64,000 nt of DNA, taken from Streptomyces liangshanensis (GTDB taxonomy: Bacteria; Actinomycetota; Actinomycetes; Streptomycetales; Streptomycetaceae). The notes beneath the pieces were generated by a model, which made no database searches, was not told where the DNA came from, and was given only the letters and a program-made list of their open reading frames with translations. Shown in pieces: positions 8,235 through 17,485 of the stretch. Numbering within the stretch: position 1 is the first letter of the stretch; each line of letters begins with the position of its first letter. The translations under genes and the position numbers were made by a program. The stretch is taken from NCBI RefSeq assembly GCF_011694815.1, contig NZ_CP050177.1, positions 4,037,001 to 4,101,000 on the forward strand, in the 5' to 3' direction.

Positions 8235-9153
8235 GACCGAAGCCGGCAACGGAACCCGAACCGGCACCGCCCCCGGGCCCGACACCACCCGCATCCACAA
8301 CATCGGCTACCGCAACTACGAAGGCGCCCGCCTCGGCCGCGCGTACGCCCGCCGCTCGCTCTACTCGCAGTCCCTGCGCGGCGCGTACGGCCTCGGCCGC
8401 TCGGCCAAGTCCAAGGTCCTGCCCATGATCCTCTTCGCGGTGATGTGCCTGCCCGCGGCGATCGTCGTGGCGGTCGCCATCGCGACCAAGCTCAAGACCC
8501 TGCCGCTGGAGTACACGCGGTACGCGATCATCACCCAGGCCGTCATCGGCCTGTACCTCGCGTCGCAGGCCCCGCAGTCCGTCTCCCGCGACCTCCGGTT
8601 CAAGACGGTGCCCCTCTACTTCTCACGCCCCATCGAGCGCGTCGACTACGTCCTGGCCAAGTACGGAGCGATGGCCTCCGCCCTCTTCGTCCTGACCGCG
8701 TCCCCGCTCGTCATCCTCTACGCGGGTTCCCTGCTCGCGAAGATGGACTTCGCCGACCAGACCAAGGGATTCGGACAGGGGTTGGTATCGGTGGCACTGC
8801 TCTCCCTCCTCTTCGGCGGACTCGGCCTGGTCATGGCCGCGTTCACCCCGCGCCGCGGGTTCGGCGTCGCCGCCGTGATCGCCACCCTGACCATCACGTA
8901 CGGGGCCGTCAGCGCGGTCCAGGGCATCGCCCACGGGACGGGTTCGGACGACGCGGGCAACTGGTTCGGGCTCTTCTCGCCCATCACGCTCATCGACGGC
9001 GTCCAGACCGCCTTCCTGGGAGCCTCCTCCAGCTTCCCCAGCGGAGTGGGCCCCTCCGCCGGCCTCGGCGTGCTCTACCTGCTGGTCGTCCTCGCGCTCA
9101 TCGGCGGCTCGTACGCCGTCCTCATGCGCCGTTACCGGAAGGTCGGGCTGTGA
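8224..9153 (+). CDS. ABC transporter permease (ABC-2 type)
   Basis: 309 residues with about six hydrophobic spans, for example around VLPMILFAVMCLPAAIVVAVAIA, LFVLTASPLVILYAG, LVSVALLSLLFGGLGLVMAAF and LGVLYLLVVLALIGGSYAVLM. A soluble N-terminal segment with IHNIGYRNYEG resembles that of actinobacterial ABC-2 permeases encoded beside an ATPase. It overlaps both neighbours: 11 bases with the first ATPase gene, and a GTGA overlap with the second. It most likely forms the membrane half of an exporter with one of the two ATPases. Confidence 0.88.
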   Translation: MSAETEAGNGTRTGTAPGPDTTRIHNIGYRNYEGARLGRAYARRSLYSQSLRGAYGLGRSAKSKVLPMILFAVMCLPAAIVVAVAIATKLKTLPLEYTRYAIITQAVIGLYLASQAPQSVSRDLRFKTVPLYFSRPIERVDYVLAKYGAMASALFVLTASPLVILYAGSLLAKMDFADQTKGFGQGLVSVALLSLLFGGLGLVMAAFTPRRGFGVAAVIATLTITYGAVSAVQGIAHGTGSDDAGNWFGLFSPITLIDGVQTAFLGASSSFPSGVGPSAGLGVLYLLVVLALIGGSYAVLMRRYRKVGL

Positions 9154-10061
9154 CCACCATCAATATCGAGCACGCCTCCCGCTGGTTCGGGAACGTGGTC
9201 GCCGTCAACGACGTGACCATGACGGTGGGCCCGGGCGTGACCGGACTGCTCGGCCCCAACGGCGCCGGGAAGTCCACCCTCATCAACATGATGGGTGGTT
9301 TCCTCGCCCCCTCGACGGGAACGGTCACGCTCGACGGGGCGCCGATCTGGCGCAACGAGTCCGTGTACCGGCAGATCGGGATCGTCCCCGAGCGCGAGGC
9401 GATGTACGACTTCCTCACCGGCCTGGAGTTCGTCGTCGCCAACGCCGAACTGCACGGCCTGAGCGCCAAGGCCGCCCACGCCGCGCTGGCCACGGTCGAG
9501 ATGGAGTACGCGCAGGACCGCAAGATCGCGACGTACAGCAAGGGCATGCGCCAGCGCGTGAAGATGGCGTCCGCGCTGGTCCACGAACCGTCGGTGCTGC
9601 TGCTCGACGAGCCGTTCAACGGCATGGACCCGCGCCAGCGCATGCAGCTGATGGACCTGCTGCGGCGCATGGGCGACGCGGGCCGCACCGTCCTCTTCTC
9701 CTCGCACATCCTCGAAGAGGTCGAGCAACTGGCCTCGCACATCGAGGTGATCGTGGCGGGACGGCACGCGGCGAGCGGCGACTTCCGCAAGATCCGCAGG
9801 CTGATGACCGACCGGCCGCACCGCTATCTCGTACGGTCCAGCGACGACCGCGCGCTCGCCGCCGCGCTGATCGCCGACCCGTCGACGGCCGGCATCGAGG
9901 TGGACCTCGCCGAGGGCGCGCTCCGGATCCAGGCGGTCGACTTCAGCCGCTTCACCGCCCTGTTGCCGCGGGTCGCCCGTGACCACTCCATCCGACTGCT
10001 GACCGTCTCGCCCTCGGACGAGTCCCTCGAATCGGTCTTCTCGTACCTCGTAACGGCCTGA
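9150..10061 (+). CDS. ABC transporter ATP-binding protein
   Basis: 303 residues. Walker A GPNGAGKST, signature YSKGMRQRVKMASAL, Walker B VLLLDEPFNGMDP and H-loop SSH are all present. The GTG at 9150-9152 overlaps the stop of the permease gene; the frame remains open far upstream but those codons lie inside the permease. It is clearly a paralogue of the first ATPase (both share the VTGL(L/V)G(A/P)NGAGKST segment), so the operon contains two ATPase-permease pairs that could make one heteromeric exporter or two. Confidence 0.92.
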   Translation: MTTINIEHASRWFGNVVAVNDVTMTVGPGVTGLLGPNGAGKSTLINMMGGFLAPSTGTVTLDGAPIWRNESVYRQIGIVPEREAMYDFLTGLEFVVANAELHGLSAKAAHAALATVEMEYAQDRKIATYSKGMRQRVKMASALVHEPSVLLLDEPFNGMDPRQRMQLMDLLRRMGDAGRTVLFSSHILEEVEQLASHIEVIVAGRHAASGDFRKIRRLMTDRPHRYLVRSSDDRALAAALIADPSTAGIEVDLAEGALRIQAVDFSRFTALLPRVARDHSIRLLTVSPSDESLESVFSYLVTA

Positions 10062-10086
10062 GCGCCCAGAAAGGAGCTGTGACGTC

Positions 10087-10806
10087 ATGTACGACCCCAC
10101 AGTCGCCCGGCTCACCTACCGGGCCCTGCTCGGCCGGCGCCGGGCCGCGATCCTCTTCGTACTGCCCGCCCTGCTGATCGTCATCGCCATCGCCGTCCGC
10201 ACCTTCAGCGGCGCGGACGACCAGGTCGCGTCGGACGTTTTGGGAGGCTTCGCCATCGCCACGATCGTGCCGTTGATCGGCGTGATCGCGGGTACGGGCG
10301 CGATCGGCCCGGAGATCGACGACGGCTCGATCGTCTACCTGCTCGCCAAGCCCCTCAAGCGGCCCACGATCATCTTCACCAAGCTGATCGTCGCGGTCGC
10401 CGTGACCATGGCCTTCTCCGCGATCCCGACCCTCATCGCGGGCTACATCCTGAACGGCAACGGCCAGCAGATCGCCGTCGCCTACACCATCGCCGCGCTC
10501 GTCGCCTCCATCGCGTACAGCGCGCTGTTCCTGCTGCTCGGTACGGTCAGCCGGCACGCGGTGGTCATCGGCCTCGTCTACGCGCTGGTCTGGGAGACCC
10601 TCTTCGGCAGCCTGGTGCCGGGCGCCCGGACCCTCAGCGTCCAGCAGTGGGCGCTCGCGCTGGCGCAGAAGGTCGGCGGCGACGGCATCATCACCTCGGA
10701 CGTGAAGCTGCCGACGGCCGTGGCGCTGCTGGCGGCCGTCACCGTGGCCGCGACCTGGTACGCGGGCCAGAAGCTCCGGACGCTGACGATCGCGGGCGAC
10801 GAGTAG
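10087..10806 (+). CDS. ABC transporter permease (ABC-2 type)
   Basis: 239 residues, six probable membrane spans. The N-terminal MYDPTVARLTYRALLGRRR is followed by AILFVLPALLIVIAIAV; DDGSIVYLLAKPL in the first cytoplasmic loop is characteristic of ABC-2 permeases. A strong ribosome-binding site AAGGAG lies 9 bases before the ATG. It is 25 bases downstream of the second ATPase gene and ends the operon, followed by a terminator-like hairpin at 10859-10887. Confidence 0.88.
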   Translation: MYDPTVARLTYRALLGRRRAAILFVLPALLIVIAIAVRTFSGADDQVASDVLGGFAIATIVPLIGVIAGTGAIGPEIDDGSIVYLLAKPLKRPTIIFTKLIVAVAVTMAFSAIPTLIAGYILNGNGQQIAVAYTIAALVASIAYSALFLLLGTVSRHAVVIGLVYALVWETLFGSLVPGARTLSVQQWALALAQKVGGDGIITSDVKLPTAVALLAAVTVAATWYAGQKLRTLTIAGDE

Positions 10807-10858
10807 GCGCGCGCCCCCTGGGACCTGAACCGCCGCGTGTGACGCGACCTCGTGTGAC

Positions 10859-10887
10859 GCAACCCCTGCCCGATGGGCGGGGGTTGC
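10859..10887 (+). terminator. Rho-independent-type hairpin after ABC operon
   Basis: GCAACCCCTGCCC and GGGCGGGGGTTGC pair across a GAT loop with one T:G wobble, giving a 13-bp GC-rich stem 52 bases after the last permease stop. There is no T-run, as is usual for Streptomyces terminators. Confidence 0.65.
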
Positions 10888-11096
10888 GGCGTAACTGTAC
10901 GCTTATCGGTTCGTTGTCCAGGTTGCGTGGAGGCAACTGGAGTGAGTGACGTCGAGCGTTCGTGAATCTGGGGATTGCCGGTGGCGGCGCAGTGCCGTAC
11001 CGGTCATTGAGTGAGTAGCACCGTGAGCCGACCTCCGCCCCTGAAGCCCGGGGACAGGGCCGACCATCATCGGTTTCACGAACGGAAGGCATCTCC

Positions 11097-11792
11097 ATGC
11101 CATCGGAAGTCGCCTTGCTCGAATCGCGCACCATGCGCGCCGAGCACCTGGGGCGGGTCGACGCACTCGACAAGGTCAAGGCCCTTGTCATGCTCCCGGA
11201 CGGAATTCACATTCGCACAGAGGATGCGTCCCGGTACTTCGAAGTATCCACAGACGTCATCAGGCAGTTGACGGCGCGGCATCGGGCGGAGCTCGCGGAG
11301 AACGGGATGAGGGTCCTGAGGGGCTCTGACCTGCGCAGCTATCATAGTGACATGTTGTCACTATGGGGCGAGGGCAAGGGGGAAAGTTATCCACAGGCGG
11401 TCACTCAACTGACCCTCCACACCCGCCGTTCCGTCCTCAACATCGCGATGCTCCTTCGCGACAGCGACATCGCCCGGTGCGTCCGTACGTACCTCCTCGA
11501 CGCCGAGGAGGGCTGGCGCGAGGGGTACGCCTCCCTGGACCGGCGCCTGACCGATGTCGAGGTCTGCCTCGGCGGAGTCGGCGCCGCCCTCCAGGAACTG
11601 GGTCCGGTCCTCAACCGGATGTCCATCCGGCTCGACAACCTGGACCGGCGCCTGGACGCCACCAACAAGGTGGTGGCGGCCATCAGCCATCGGCTGTGCG
11701 ACCTGTCCGACGACATCAAGCGCATCGACGGCAGGGTGGACGACGTCGTGCACGAGTTGAGGGATCTGCGCCGCAGCCGTAGGCGCCGCTGA
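11097..11792 (+). CDS. Hypothetical protein with putative N-terminal DNA-binding/antirepressor-like domain
   Basis: 231 residues. The first 95 (LESRTMRAEHLGRVDALDKVKALVMLPDGIHIRTEDASRYF in part) resemble a widespread actinobacterial family that looks like phage antirepressor or HTH-containing proteins: VSTDVIRQLTARHRAELAENG could be an HTH. RSVLNIAMLLRDSDIARCVRTYLLDAEE is a second conserved block. The C-terminal 80 residues (MSIRLDNLDRRLDATNKV and on) have a heptad pattern expected of a coiled coil, ending in an Arg-rich tail. A palindrome and a perfect DnaA box lie inside the gene (see findings). Function unknown. Confidence 0.75.
   Translation: MPSEVALLESRTMRAEHLGRVDALDKVKALVMLPDGIHIRTEDASRYFEVSTDVIRQLTARHRAELAENGMRVLRGSDLRSYHSDMLSLWGEGKGESYPQAVTQLTLHTRRSVLNIAMLLRDSDIARCVRTYLLDAEEGWREGYASLDRRLTDVEVCLGGVGAALQELGPVLNRMSIRLDNLDRRLDATNKVVAAISHRLCDLSDDIKRIDGRVDDVVHELRDLRRSRRRR
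11343..11365. repeat. Perfect 10-bp inverted repeat inside a coding region
   Basis: CATAGTGACA at 11343-11352 and its exact reverse complement TGTCACTATG at 11356-11365 are separated by TGT. The codons spanned read YHSDMLSL. The composition (about 40 percent GC) stands out from the surrounding gene. A perfect DnaA box TTATCCACA follows at 11387-11395. Could be an operator or a transcript hairpin. Confidence 0.6.
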
Positions 11793-11989
11793 TCCGGTAG
11801 GAGGCCCGTGCCCGTCCGTCCGTCCCACGCGGACAGCCGCCCGCGGGGCGGCGGGCACGGGTCGTACGGGTAGGGGTACGGGTACGCGCCGGGCGCCCGC
11901 GCCCAATAATTCGGTGGCGCCCAACCGGCCCGACGGGCAGAGTAGTCGATGTGGGGAAACCACCACAGAACCGGGAGAGGAGCGCGACG

Positions 11990-12052
11990 ATGACGGGGAT
12001 TGACAGTCCGTCGAGTTCCCACCAGGGCAGCACCGCGCAGGCTCCGGAGTAG
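11990..12052 (+). CDS. Possible 20-residue peptide with strong RBS
   Basis: In the 341-base gap before tRNA-Ser an ATG at 11990 follows GAGAGGAG with good spacing and opens a frame for MTGIDSPSSSHQGSTAQAPE, ending TAG at 12050-12052. An in-frame GTG at 11951 would extend it by 13 residues. The peptide is polar and has no signal sequence. Only the ribosome-binding site and a Ser/Gln-rich composition support it, so it may be chance. Nothing else was recognised in 11793-12133. Confidence 0.25.
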   Translation: MTGIDSPSSSHQGSTAQAPE

Positions 12053-12133
12053 CCATCACTCACTCCGTGAGGCCGCCGGCGCGCTGCCCGGGGCGGCCGC
12101 TTCGAGCGCGCATGCGCGCGGGCCGCCCTTCCC

Positions 12134-12222
<89 letters not shown>

Positions 12223-12272
12223 CACAGAGGCTCAACAGTCCGTACGCCCACGCGGCCCGGTCCCTCGGAGCC

Positions 12273-13106
12273 TCAGCCCTGAAGCAGCAGCTTCTCCAGC
12301 ACCACCGCGATGCCGTCGTCCTCGTTCGACGCCGTGACCTCGTCGGCCACGGCCTTCAACTCCTCGTGCGCGTTGGCCATCGCCACGCCGTGCCGCGCCC
12401 AGCCGAACATCGGGATGTCGTTCGGCATGTCGCCGAACGCGATCGTGTCCGCCGCCTTCACGCCCAGCCGCCGCGCCGCCAGCGACAGCCCCGTCGCCTT
12501 GCTCAGCCCCAGCGGCAGGATCTCGACCACACCGGCGCCCGCCATCACCACCGCGACCATGTCGCCGACCGCCGCCCGCGCGACCCGCGTCAACTCGTCG
12601 TCGTCCAGCTCGGGATGCTGGATGTACACCTTGTTCAGCGGAGCCGCGAACATCTTCACGGGATCGTCCTCGGGCACCGAGGCGAGCGGACCCTCGTGCA
12701 CCCGGTAACCGGGGCCGAACAGCACCTCACCGTCGAGACCGTCCTGGCTCACGGCCAGCGCCAGCGGGCCGACCTCCGCCTCGATCTTGGCCAGCGCCGC
12801 CCCGGCCAGCTGCCGGTCCAGCGTCACCGACGTCAACAGCCTGTGCTCGCCCGCGTGGTAGACCTGCGCCCCCTGGCCGCACACCGCCAGACCGTCGTAC
12901 CCGAGGTCGTCCAGGATGTGCCGTGTCCACGGCACCGCTCGACCCGTGACGATGATGTGAGCGGCGCCCGCCGCGGTCACGGCGGCGAGCGCTTCACGGG
13001 TGCGCGGGGAGACCGTGGAGTCCCCCCGCAGCAGCGTGCCGTCCAGGTCGGTCGCCACCAGCTTGTACGGGAACGACGCCTCCGTACCGGCCGAGGCGGC
13101 GGTCAC
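12273..13106 (-). CDS. HAD-superfamily (Cof-type) phosphatase
   Basis: 277 residues. Motif I is [10 protein letters not shown] (two catalytic Asp), motif II the Thr in HIIVTGR, motif III a Lys in [13 protein letters not shown], and motif [13 protein letters not shown], which is the Cof/IIB subclass pattern. Such enzymes dephosphorylate sugar phosphates, flavin or nucleotide precursors; specificity cannot be told. The GTG start at 13104-13106 overlaps the TGA of serS, so it is probably translated together with it. The open frame upstream of this GTG lies within serS. Confidence 0.9.
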   Translation of the reverse strand: MTAASAGTEASFPYKLVATDLDGTLLRGDSTVSPRTREALAAVTAAGAAHIIVTGRAVPWTRHILDDLGYDGLAVCGQGAQVYHAGEHRLLTSVTLDRQLAGAALAKIEAEVGPLALAVSQDGLDGEVLFGPGYRVHEGPLASVPEDDPVKMFAAPLNKVYIQHPELDDDELTRVARAAVGDMVAVVMAGAGVVEILPLGLSKATGLSLAARRLGVKAADTIAFGDMPNDIPMFGWARHGVAMANAHEELKAVADEVTASNEDDGIAVVLEKLLLQG

Positions 13107-14380
13107 TTGGCGATCGGCTCCAGAACCTCGCGCCCGCCCAGGTACGGACGCAGCACCTCGGGCACCCACACCGAACCGTCCGCCTGCTGGTGGTTCTCCA
13201 GCAGCGCCACGATCGTGCGCGGTACGGCGCACAGCGTGCCGTTCAGCGTCGACAGCGGCTTCACCTGCTTGCCGTCCCGCATCCGGACGGAGAGCCGACG
13301 CGCCTGGAAGCCGTCACAGTTGGACGCCGACGTCAACTCGCGGTACTTGCCCTGCGTCGGGATCCACGCCTCGCAGTCGAACTTGCGCGACGCGGAGGCA
13401 CCCAGGTCCCCCGACGCCACGTCGATCACCTGGAAGGGCAGCCCGAGAGCGCTCAGCCACTGCTTCTCCCAGTCCAGCAGGCGCTGGTGCTCGGCCTCCG
13501 CCTCGGCCGGGTCGACGTACGAGAACATCTCGACCTTGTCGAACTGGTGGACACGGAAGATGCCCCGGGTGTCCTTGCCGTACGTCCCCGCCTCGCGGCG
13601 GAAGCACGGCGAGAACCCGGCGTAGCGCAGCGGCAGCTTGCCGGCCTCGATGATCTCGTCCATGTGGTACGCGGCGAGGGGGACCTCCGACGTACCGACC
13701 AGGTAGTAGTCGTCCTTCTCCAGGTGGTACACGTTCTCCGCGGCCTGGCCGAGGAAGCCCGTGCCCTCCATGGCGCGCGGGCGGACCAGCGCGGGCGTGA
13801 GCATCGGGACGAACCCGGCCTCGGTGGCCTGCGCGATCGACGCGTTCACCAGAGCGAGCTCCAGCAGCGCGCCGACGCCCGTCAGGTAGTAGAAGCGCGA
13901 GCCGGACACCTTGGCGCCCCGCTCGACGTCGATGGCGCCCAGCGACTCGCCCAGCTCCAGGTGGTCCTTGGGCTCGAAGCCCTCCGCGGCGAAGTCCCGG
14001 ATCGTGCCGTGCGTCTCCAGGACGACGAAGTCCTCCTCGCCGCCGACCGGGACGTCGGGGTGCACGACGTTGCCCAGCTGGAGCAGGAGCCGCTTGGCCT
14101 CGTCGTCGGCCTCGTGCTGCGTGACATCGGCGGCCTTGACGTCGGACTTGAGCTGCTCGGCCTTCCTGAGCAGGTCCGCCTTCTCCTCGGCCGAGGCCTT
14201 GGGGATCAGCTTGCCGAGCGACTTCTGCTCGGAACGCAGCTCGTCGAAGCGGAGGCCGGACGACCTGCGCCGCTCATCGGCGGAGAGCAGGGCGTCGACG
14301 AGCGCGACGTCCTCTCCACGGGCGCGCTGGGAGGCGCGAACACGGTCGGGGTCCTCACGGAGCAGGCGAAGGTCAATCAC
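13103..14380 (-). CDS. serS: Seryl-tRNA synthetase
   Basis: 425 residues, normal length. The N-terminal 110 residues form the tRNA-binding antiparallel coiled coil (around [12 protein letters not shown] and [15 protein letters not shown]). The class II catalytic core follows, with motif 2 [21 protein letters not shown] and the C-terminal motif 3 region [18 protein letters not shown]. The enzyme charges tRNA-Ser in the cytoplasm and supplies Ser-tRNA for selenocysteine where used. It begins with [22 protein letters not shown], typical of the family, and is co-translated with the HAD phosphatase gene. Confidence 0.97.
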   Translation of the reverse strand: MIDLRLLREDPDRVRASQRARGEDVALVDALLSADERRRSSGLRFDELRSEQKSLGKLIPKASAEEKADLLRKAEQLKSDVKAADVTQHEADDEAKRLLLQLGNVVHPDVPVGGEEDFVVLETHGTIRDFAAEGFEPKDHLELGESLGAIDVERGAKVSGSRFYYLTGVGALLELALVNASIAQATEAGFVPMLTPALVRPRAMEGTGFLGQAAENVYHLEKDDYYLVGTSEVPLAAYHMDEIIEAGKLPLRYAGFSPCFRREAGTYGKDTRGIFRVHQFDKVEMFSYVDPAEAEAEHQRLLDWEKQWLSALGLPFQVIDVASGDLGASASRKFDCEAWIPTQGKYRELTSASNCDGFQARRLSVRMRDGKQVKPLSTLNGTLCAVPRTIVALLENHQQADGSVWVPEVLRPYLGGREVLEPIAK

Positions 14381-14640
14381 CCCACAAGGCTACCGGTGCG
14401 CGCCGACACCACCCCACTCGATATCGATACCCGTGTCTCTTTGTCCCACTTGCCGGAATTGTGCAAATTGGGAGAAGTGTGGGGTGGGGCGCGAAGCGGT
14501 GACGCGCGAGGCGCACCGGAACGGTATTCGCCTCACGTCAATGAAAGTGATCCAATTCCCCGGAACGAGGCACTCTGCCGTCGTCGCCTTGACTCACCAT
14601 CCTTGCGGCGGAGGGGACTTGGGGCGGCGAACTCGTTGAG

Positions 14641-14959
14641 TTGTCCACAGCGAGCTGTGTGTCACCAATAAAGTTATCCACAGGCTGTGCGGGAGTTCTG
14701 TGGATGGCGGAAGTGATCGTTCCGGCGTCTGTGTGCAGGGCGGAGAATTCCCCGCTTAAACGCACTTCACACACTCATTCGGGTGGGAATGGCTCGCTCT
14801 AACGAGTTGGTCGCTGGAATTGGGGTGACACGGGCGACCTGGCGCCCTGTGGACGGGAGTGGGGCGAGTGGGGGGATTTGTCGACTGTGTCGGGTTGAGT
14901 TATCGACTTGTCCCCAGGTCGAGGCGCAAGCCTGTGGATAACTTTCCCCTGCATCCACA
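14641..14959. promoter_or_regulatory. Cluster of about seven DnaA-box-like sites
   Basis: The 678-base gap between serS and pheA contains no recognisable gene. It holds TTGTCCACA (14641-14649), TTATCCACA (14674-14682), reverse CCATCCACA (14699-14707), reverse CCGTCCACA (14848-14856), TTGTCCCCA (14908-14916, one mismatch), reverse TTATCCACA (14933-14941) and GCATCCACA (14951-14959, one mismatch). Three match the strongest E. coli or Streptomyces consensus exactly. No replication genes are nearby. Extra-origin DnaA-box clusters are known in Streptomyces to affect replication timing, and this has the same look. Confidence 0.65.
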
Positions 14960-15058
14960 GGCGAAGAAGGATGCGCAGGCCGGAGACGTACAGCCCGAGC
15001 CAACCGGGCGGTACACGGGGCGGCGCGGAAGGGCGTGTGCCGACCGGGTCCTCGGCGC

Positions 15059-15994
15059 TCAGGTCCGGCCGTCCTGGCTGCGGGCCAGCCAGTCCGCCGC
15101 CTCGATGAACTCCGCGTCCGAGGTACCGGCCCGCAGCTTCCCCGTGTCGGCCGCCGACACCCCCGCACGCGGGTACGACCCGAGGAACCGAACCTTGGGG
15201 CAGATCCGCTTGAGCCCCATCAGCGCCTCCCCCACCCGCCGGTCCGTGATGTGCCCCTCGGCGTCCACGGCGAAGCAGTAGTTGCCGATGCCCGCGCCCG
15301 TCGGCCGCGACTGGATCAGCATCAGGTTGACCCCGCGCACCGCGAACTCCTGGAGCAGTTCGAGCAGCGCGCCGGGGTGGTCGTCGCCCAGCCAGATGAC
15401 CACCGAGGTCTTGTCGGCGCCCGTCGGCGACGCGGGCCGCGCGGGCCGGCCCACCAGCACGAACCGGGTCTCGGCGTTCTCCGCGTCGTGGATGTCGGTG
15501 ACCAGCGGCTCCAGCCCGTACGTCGCCGCCGCGAACTCACCCGCGAACGCCGCGTCGTACCGCCCCTCCTGCACCAGCCGCGCGCCGTCCGCGTTCGACG
15601 CCGCCGACTCCCACAGCGCGTCCGGCAGACGGTTCCGCAACCAGTTGCGCACCTGCGGCTGGGCGACCGGGTGACCGGTCACGGTCTTGACGTCGGCCAG
15701 CGCGGTGCCGGGCCGTGCGAGCAATGCGAAGGCGATCGGGAGCAGCACCTCGCGGTAGATCATCAGCGGTTCGCCGGAGGCGAGTTCGTCGAGCGTGGCC
15801 GTGACACCGCCTTCGACCGAGTTCTCGATCGGTACGAGCGCGGCGGCGGCATCCCCGTTCCGTACGGCGTCGAGAGCCGCCGGGACGGACACCATCGGGA
15901 TCAGCTCGCGCGTGGCGGCTTCCGGAAGCGTACGGAGGGCGGCCTCGGTGAAGGTGCCCTCGGGGCCGAGATACGTGTAACGCGTGGCCGACAT
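15059..15994 (-). CDS. pheA: Prephenate dehydratase
   Basis: 311 residues. The N-terminal catalytic domain begins YTYLGPEGTFTEAAL and contains IPIENSVEGGV-like VPIENSVEGGV and the essential TRF motif in NAETRFVLVG. The C-terminal ACT domain (about 200-285) has HPGALLELLQEFAVRGVNL followed by IQSRPT, close to the ESRP phenylalanine-binding motif with Glu replaced by Gln. The enzyme converts prephenate to phenylpyruvate in phenylalanine synthesis and is normally feedback-inhibited through the ACT domain. It is a monofunctional protein without a chorismate mutase domain, as usual in actinobacteria. Confidence 0.95.
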   Translation of the reverse strand: MSATRYTYLGPEGTFTEAALRTLPEAATRELIPMVSVPAALDAVRNGDAAAALVPIENSVEGGVTATLDELASGEPLMIYREVLLPIAFALLARPGTALADVKTVTGHPVAQPQVRNWLRNRLPDALWESAASNADGARLVQEGRYDAAFAGEFAAATYGLEPLVTDIHDAENAETRFVLVGRPARPASPTGADKTSVVIWLGDDHPGALLELLQEFAVRGVNLMLIQSRPTGAGIGNYCFAVDAEGHITDRRVGEALMGLKRICPKVRFLGSYPRAGVSAADTGKLRAGTSDAEFIEAADWLARSQDGRT

Positions 15995-16122
15995 ACGGTC
16001 ACCCTAGTGGTCCTACAGAGGTGCCGAGGTGCCCGATCCGGGACGCCCGCCTCCGGATCATGTCCCCAGGCGGGACAGGGCACTTGACCGGAGCAGGGAC
16101 CTTGACCGAGTGGGAGGCGTGG

Positions 16123-17481
16123 TCAGGCCTCCAGGAGGCGCTGGCCCACGTACTCGCCCTCACGCGCCCCGCCCGGAACCGCGAACAGTCCGCTCGCCTC
16201 GTGGCGAATGTACGCCGATAGCGCGTCCCCGCGGTCGAGCTTGCGTTGCACGGGTACGAATCCCTTGAGCGGATCGGCCTGCCAGCAGACGAAGAGCAGC
16301 CCCGCGTCCGGCGTCCCGTCCGGGCCGATCCCGTCGTGGAAGGAGAAGGGGCGACGCAGCATCGCGGCCCCGCCGTTCGCCTCCGGGGCGGAGATGCGAG
16401 CGTGTGCGTTGCCGGGGATGACCAGTTTGCCGTCCGGTCCGACGGTGTCGAGGCCGAGTGCGGTGCCTTCCGTGCCTCCGGTGAGGGGCGCGCCGTCGGC
16501 CTTGCGCCGGCCGATGACCTGTTCCTGATGGTGGAGGGAGAGCTGTTCCCAGCTGTCGAGGAGCATGCGGATGCGTCGTACGACGGCGTAGGAGCCGCCC
16601 GCCATCCAGGCGGTGTCCTCGGAAGCCGTGCTGTCGGCCGCGGGGCCGGCCGTGGGGGTGGGCGGTACGAAGAGGCGCCGGTCGAAGTCGGGCTCGGACG
16701 GCTTGGGGTTGGCGGTCCCGTCGAGTTGGCCCATGAGGTTGCGGGCCGTCATCGGGTGCGCGGTCGCGCCGGGGGTGCGGTTGAAGCCGTTCATCTGCCA
16801 CCGGACCCGGGCCGCCGCGCCCGCGTCCTTCTGGAGGGTGCGCAGGGCGTGGAAGGCGACGAGCGCGTCGTTCGCGCCGACCTGGATCCACAGGTCGCCG
16901 TCGCTGCGCCGGGCGTCGAGGTGGTCGGAGGAGAACGGGGGGAGCGGGTCGAGCGCGGAGGGCCGGCGGCCGGTGAGGCCCGTCCGGTCGAAGAAGGTGC
17001 GGCCGAAGCCGAAGGTGACGGTGAGGGAGGACGGGCCGGCGTCCAGGGCGACGCCGGTGTCGTGACCGGCGGCCGGTTCCCCGGCCATCAGGGCCCGGGC
17101 CGACGCGGACCAGCGGCGCAGCAGCGCGCTGGCCTCCTTGCGTCCGGCTCCCGGCGCCAGGTCGAAGGCGACGAGGTGGCCGCGCGCCTGTAGGGGTGTG
17201 GTGATGCCCGGCTGGTGCGCGCCGTGGAAGGCGACGGTGTCCGTGCCGACGGTGGTCAGCGCGGTGACGGAGGCGGGTTCGTGCCGGCCGGCCGCGGAGG
17301 CGGCGGCTCCGCCCGCCGCGCCGACGGCCAGGCCGGCGGCTCCGACGGCGCTCGCGGTGCCGAGGAGGCGGCGGCGCGAGACGCCGGCGGGCGCGGCTCC
17401 GGTGCCGTGGTCGGTGCCGTGGTCGGCCTCGCTGTCCTTGCCGTCTTTCCGGGCGAGGTCGTTCTGCTGGGTGTCGCTCAC
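16123..17481 (-). CDS. dtpA: Dye-decolorizing peroxidase (DtpA/EfeB type), Tat-exported
   Basis: 452 residues. A twin-arginine signal SRRRLLGTASAVGAAG starts near residue 35. The heme peroxidase core has the Dyp signature GQLDGTANP, whose Asp is the distal catalytic residue, and AHARIS carrying the likely proximal His, followed by RRPFSF. The gene is 4 bases downstream of the CopC-CopD gene and is the last of the copper operon. In Streptomyces lividans the equivalent DtpA works with copper trafficking proteins in GlxA-dependent hyphal development; the same gene order here supports that name. EfeB-like iron release from heme is the alternative. Confidence 0.88.
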   Translation of the reverse strand: MSDTQQNDLARKDGKDSEADHGTDHGTGAAPAGVSRRRLLGTASAVGAAGLAVGAAGGAAASAAGRHEPASVTALTTVGTDTVAFHGAHQPGITTPLQARGHLVAFDLAPGAGRKEASALLRRWSASARALMAGEPAAGHDTGVALDAGPSSLTVTFGFGRTFFDRTGLTGRRPSALDPLPPFSSDHLDARRSDGDLWIQVGANDALVAFHALRTLQKDAGAAARVRWQMNGFNRTPGATAHPMTARNLMGQLDGTANPKPSEPDFDRRLFVPPTPTAGPAADSTASEDTAWMAGGSYAVVRRIRMLLDSWEQLSLHHQEQVIGRRKADGAPLTGGTEGTALGLDTVGPDGKLVIPGNAHARISAPEANGGAAMLRRPFSFHDGIGPDGTPDAGLLFVCWQADPLKGFVPVQRKLDRGDALSAYIRHEASGLFAVPGGAREGEYVGQRLLEA

Positions 17482-17485
17482 GGGG

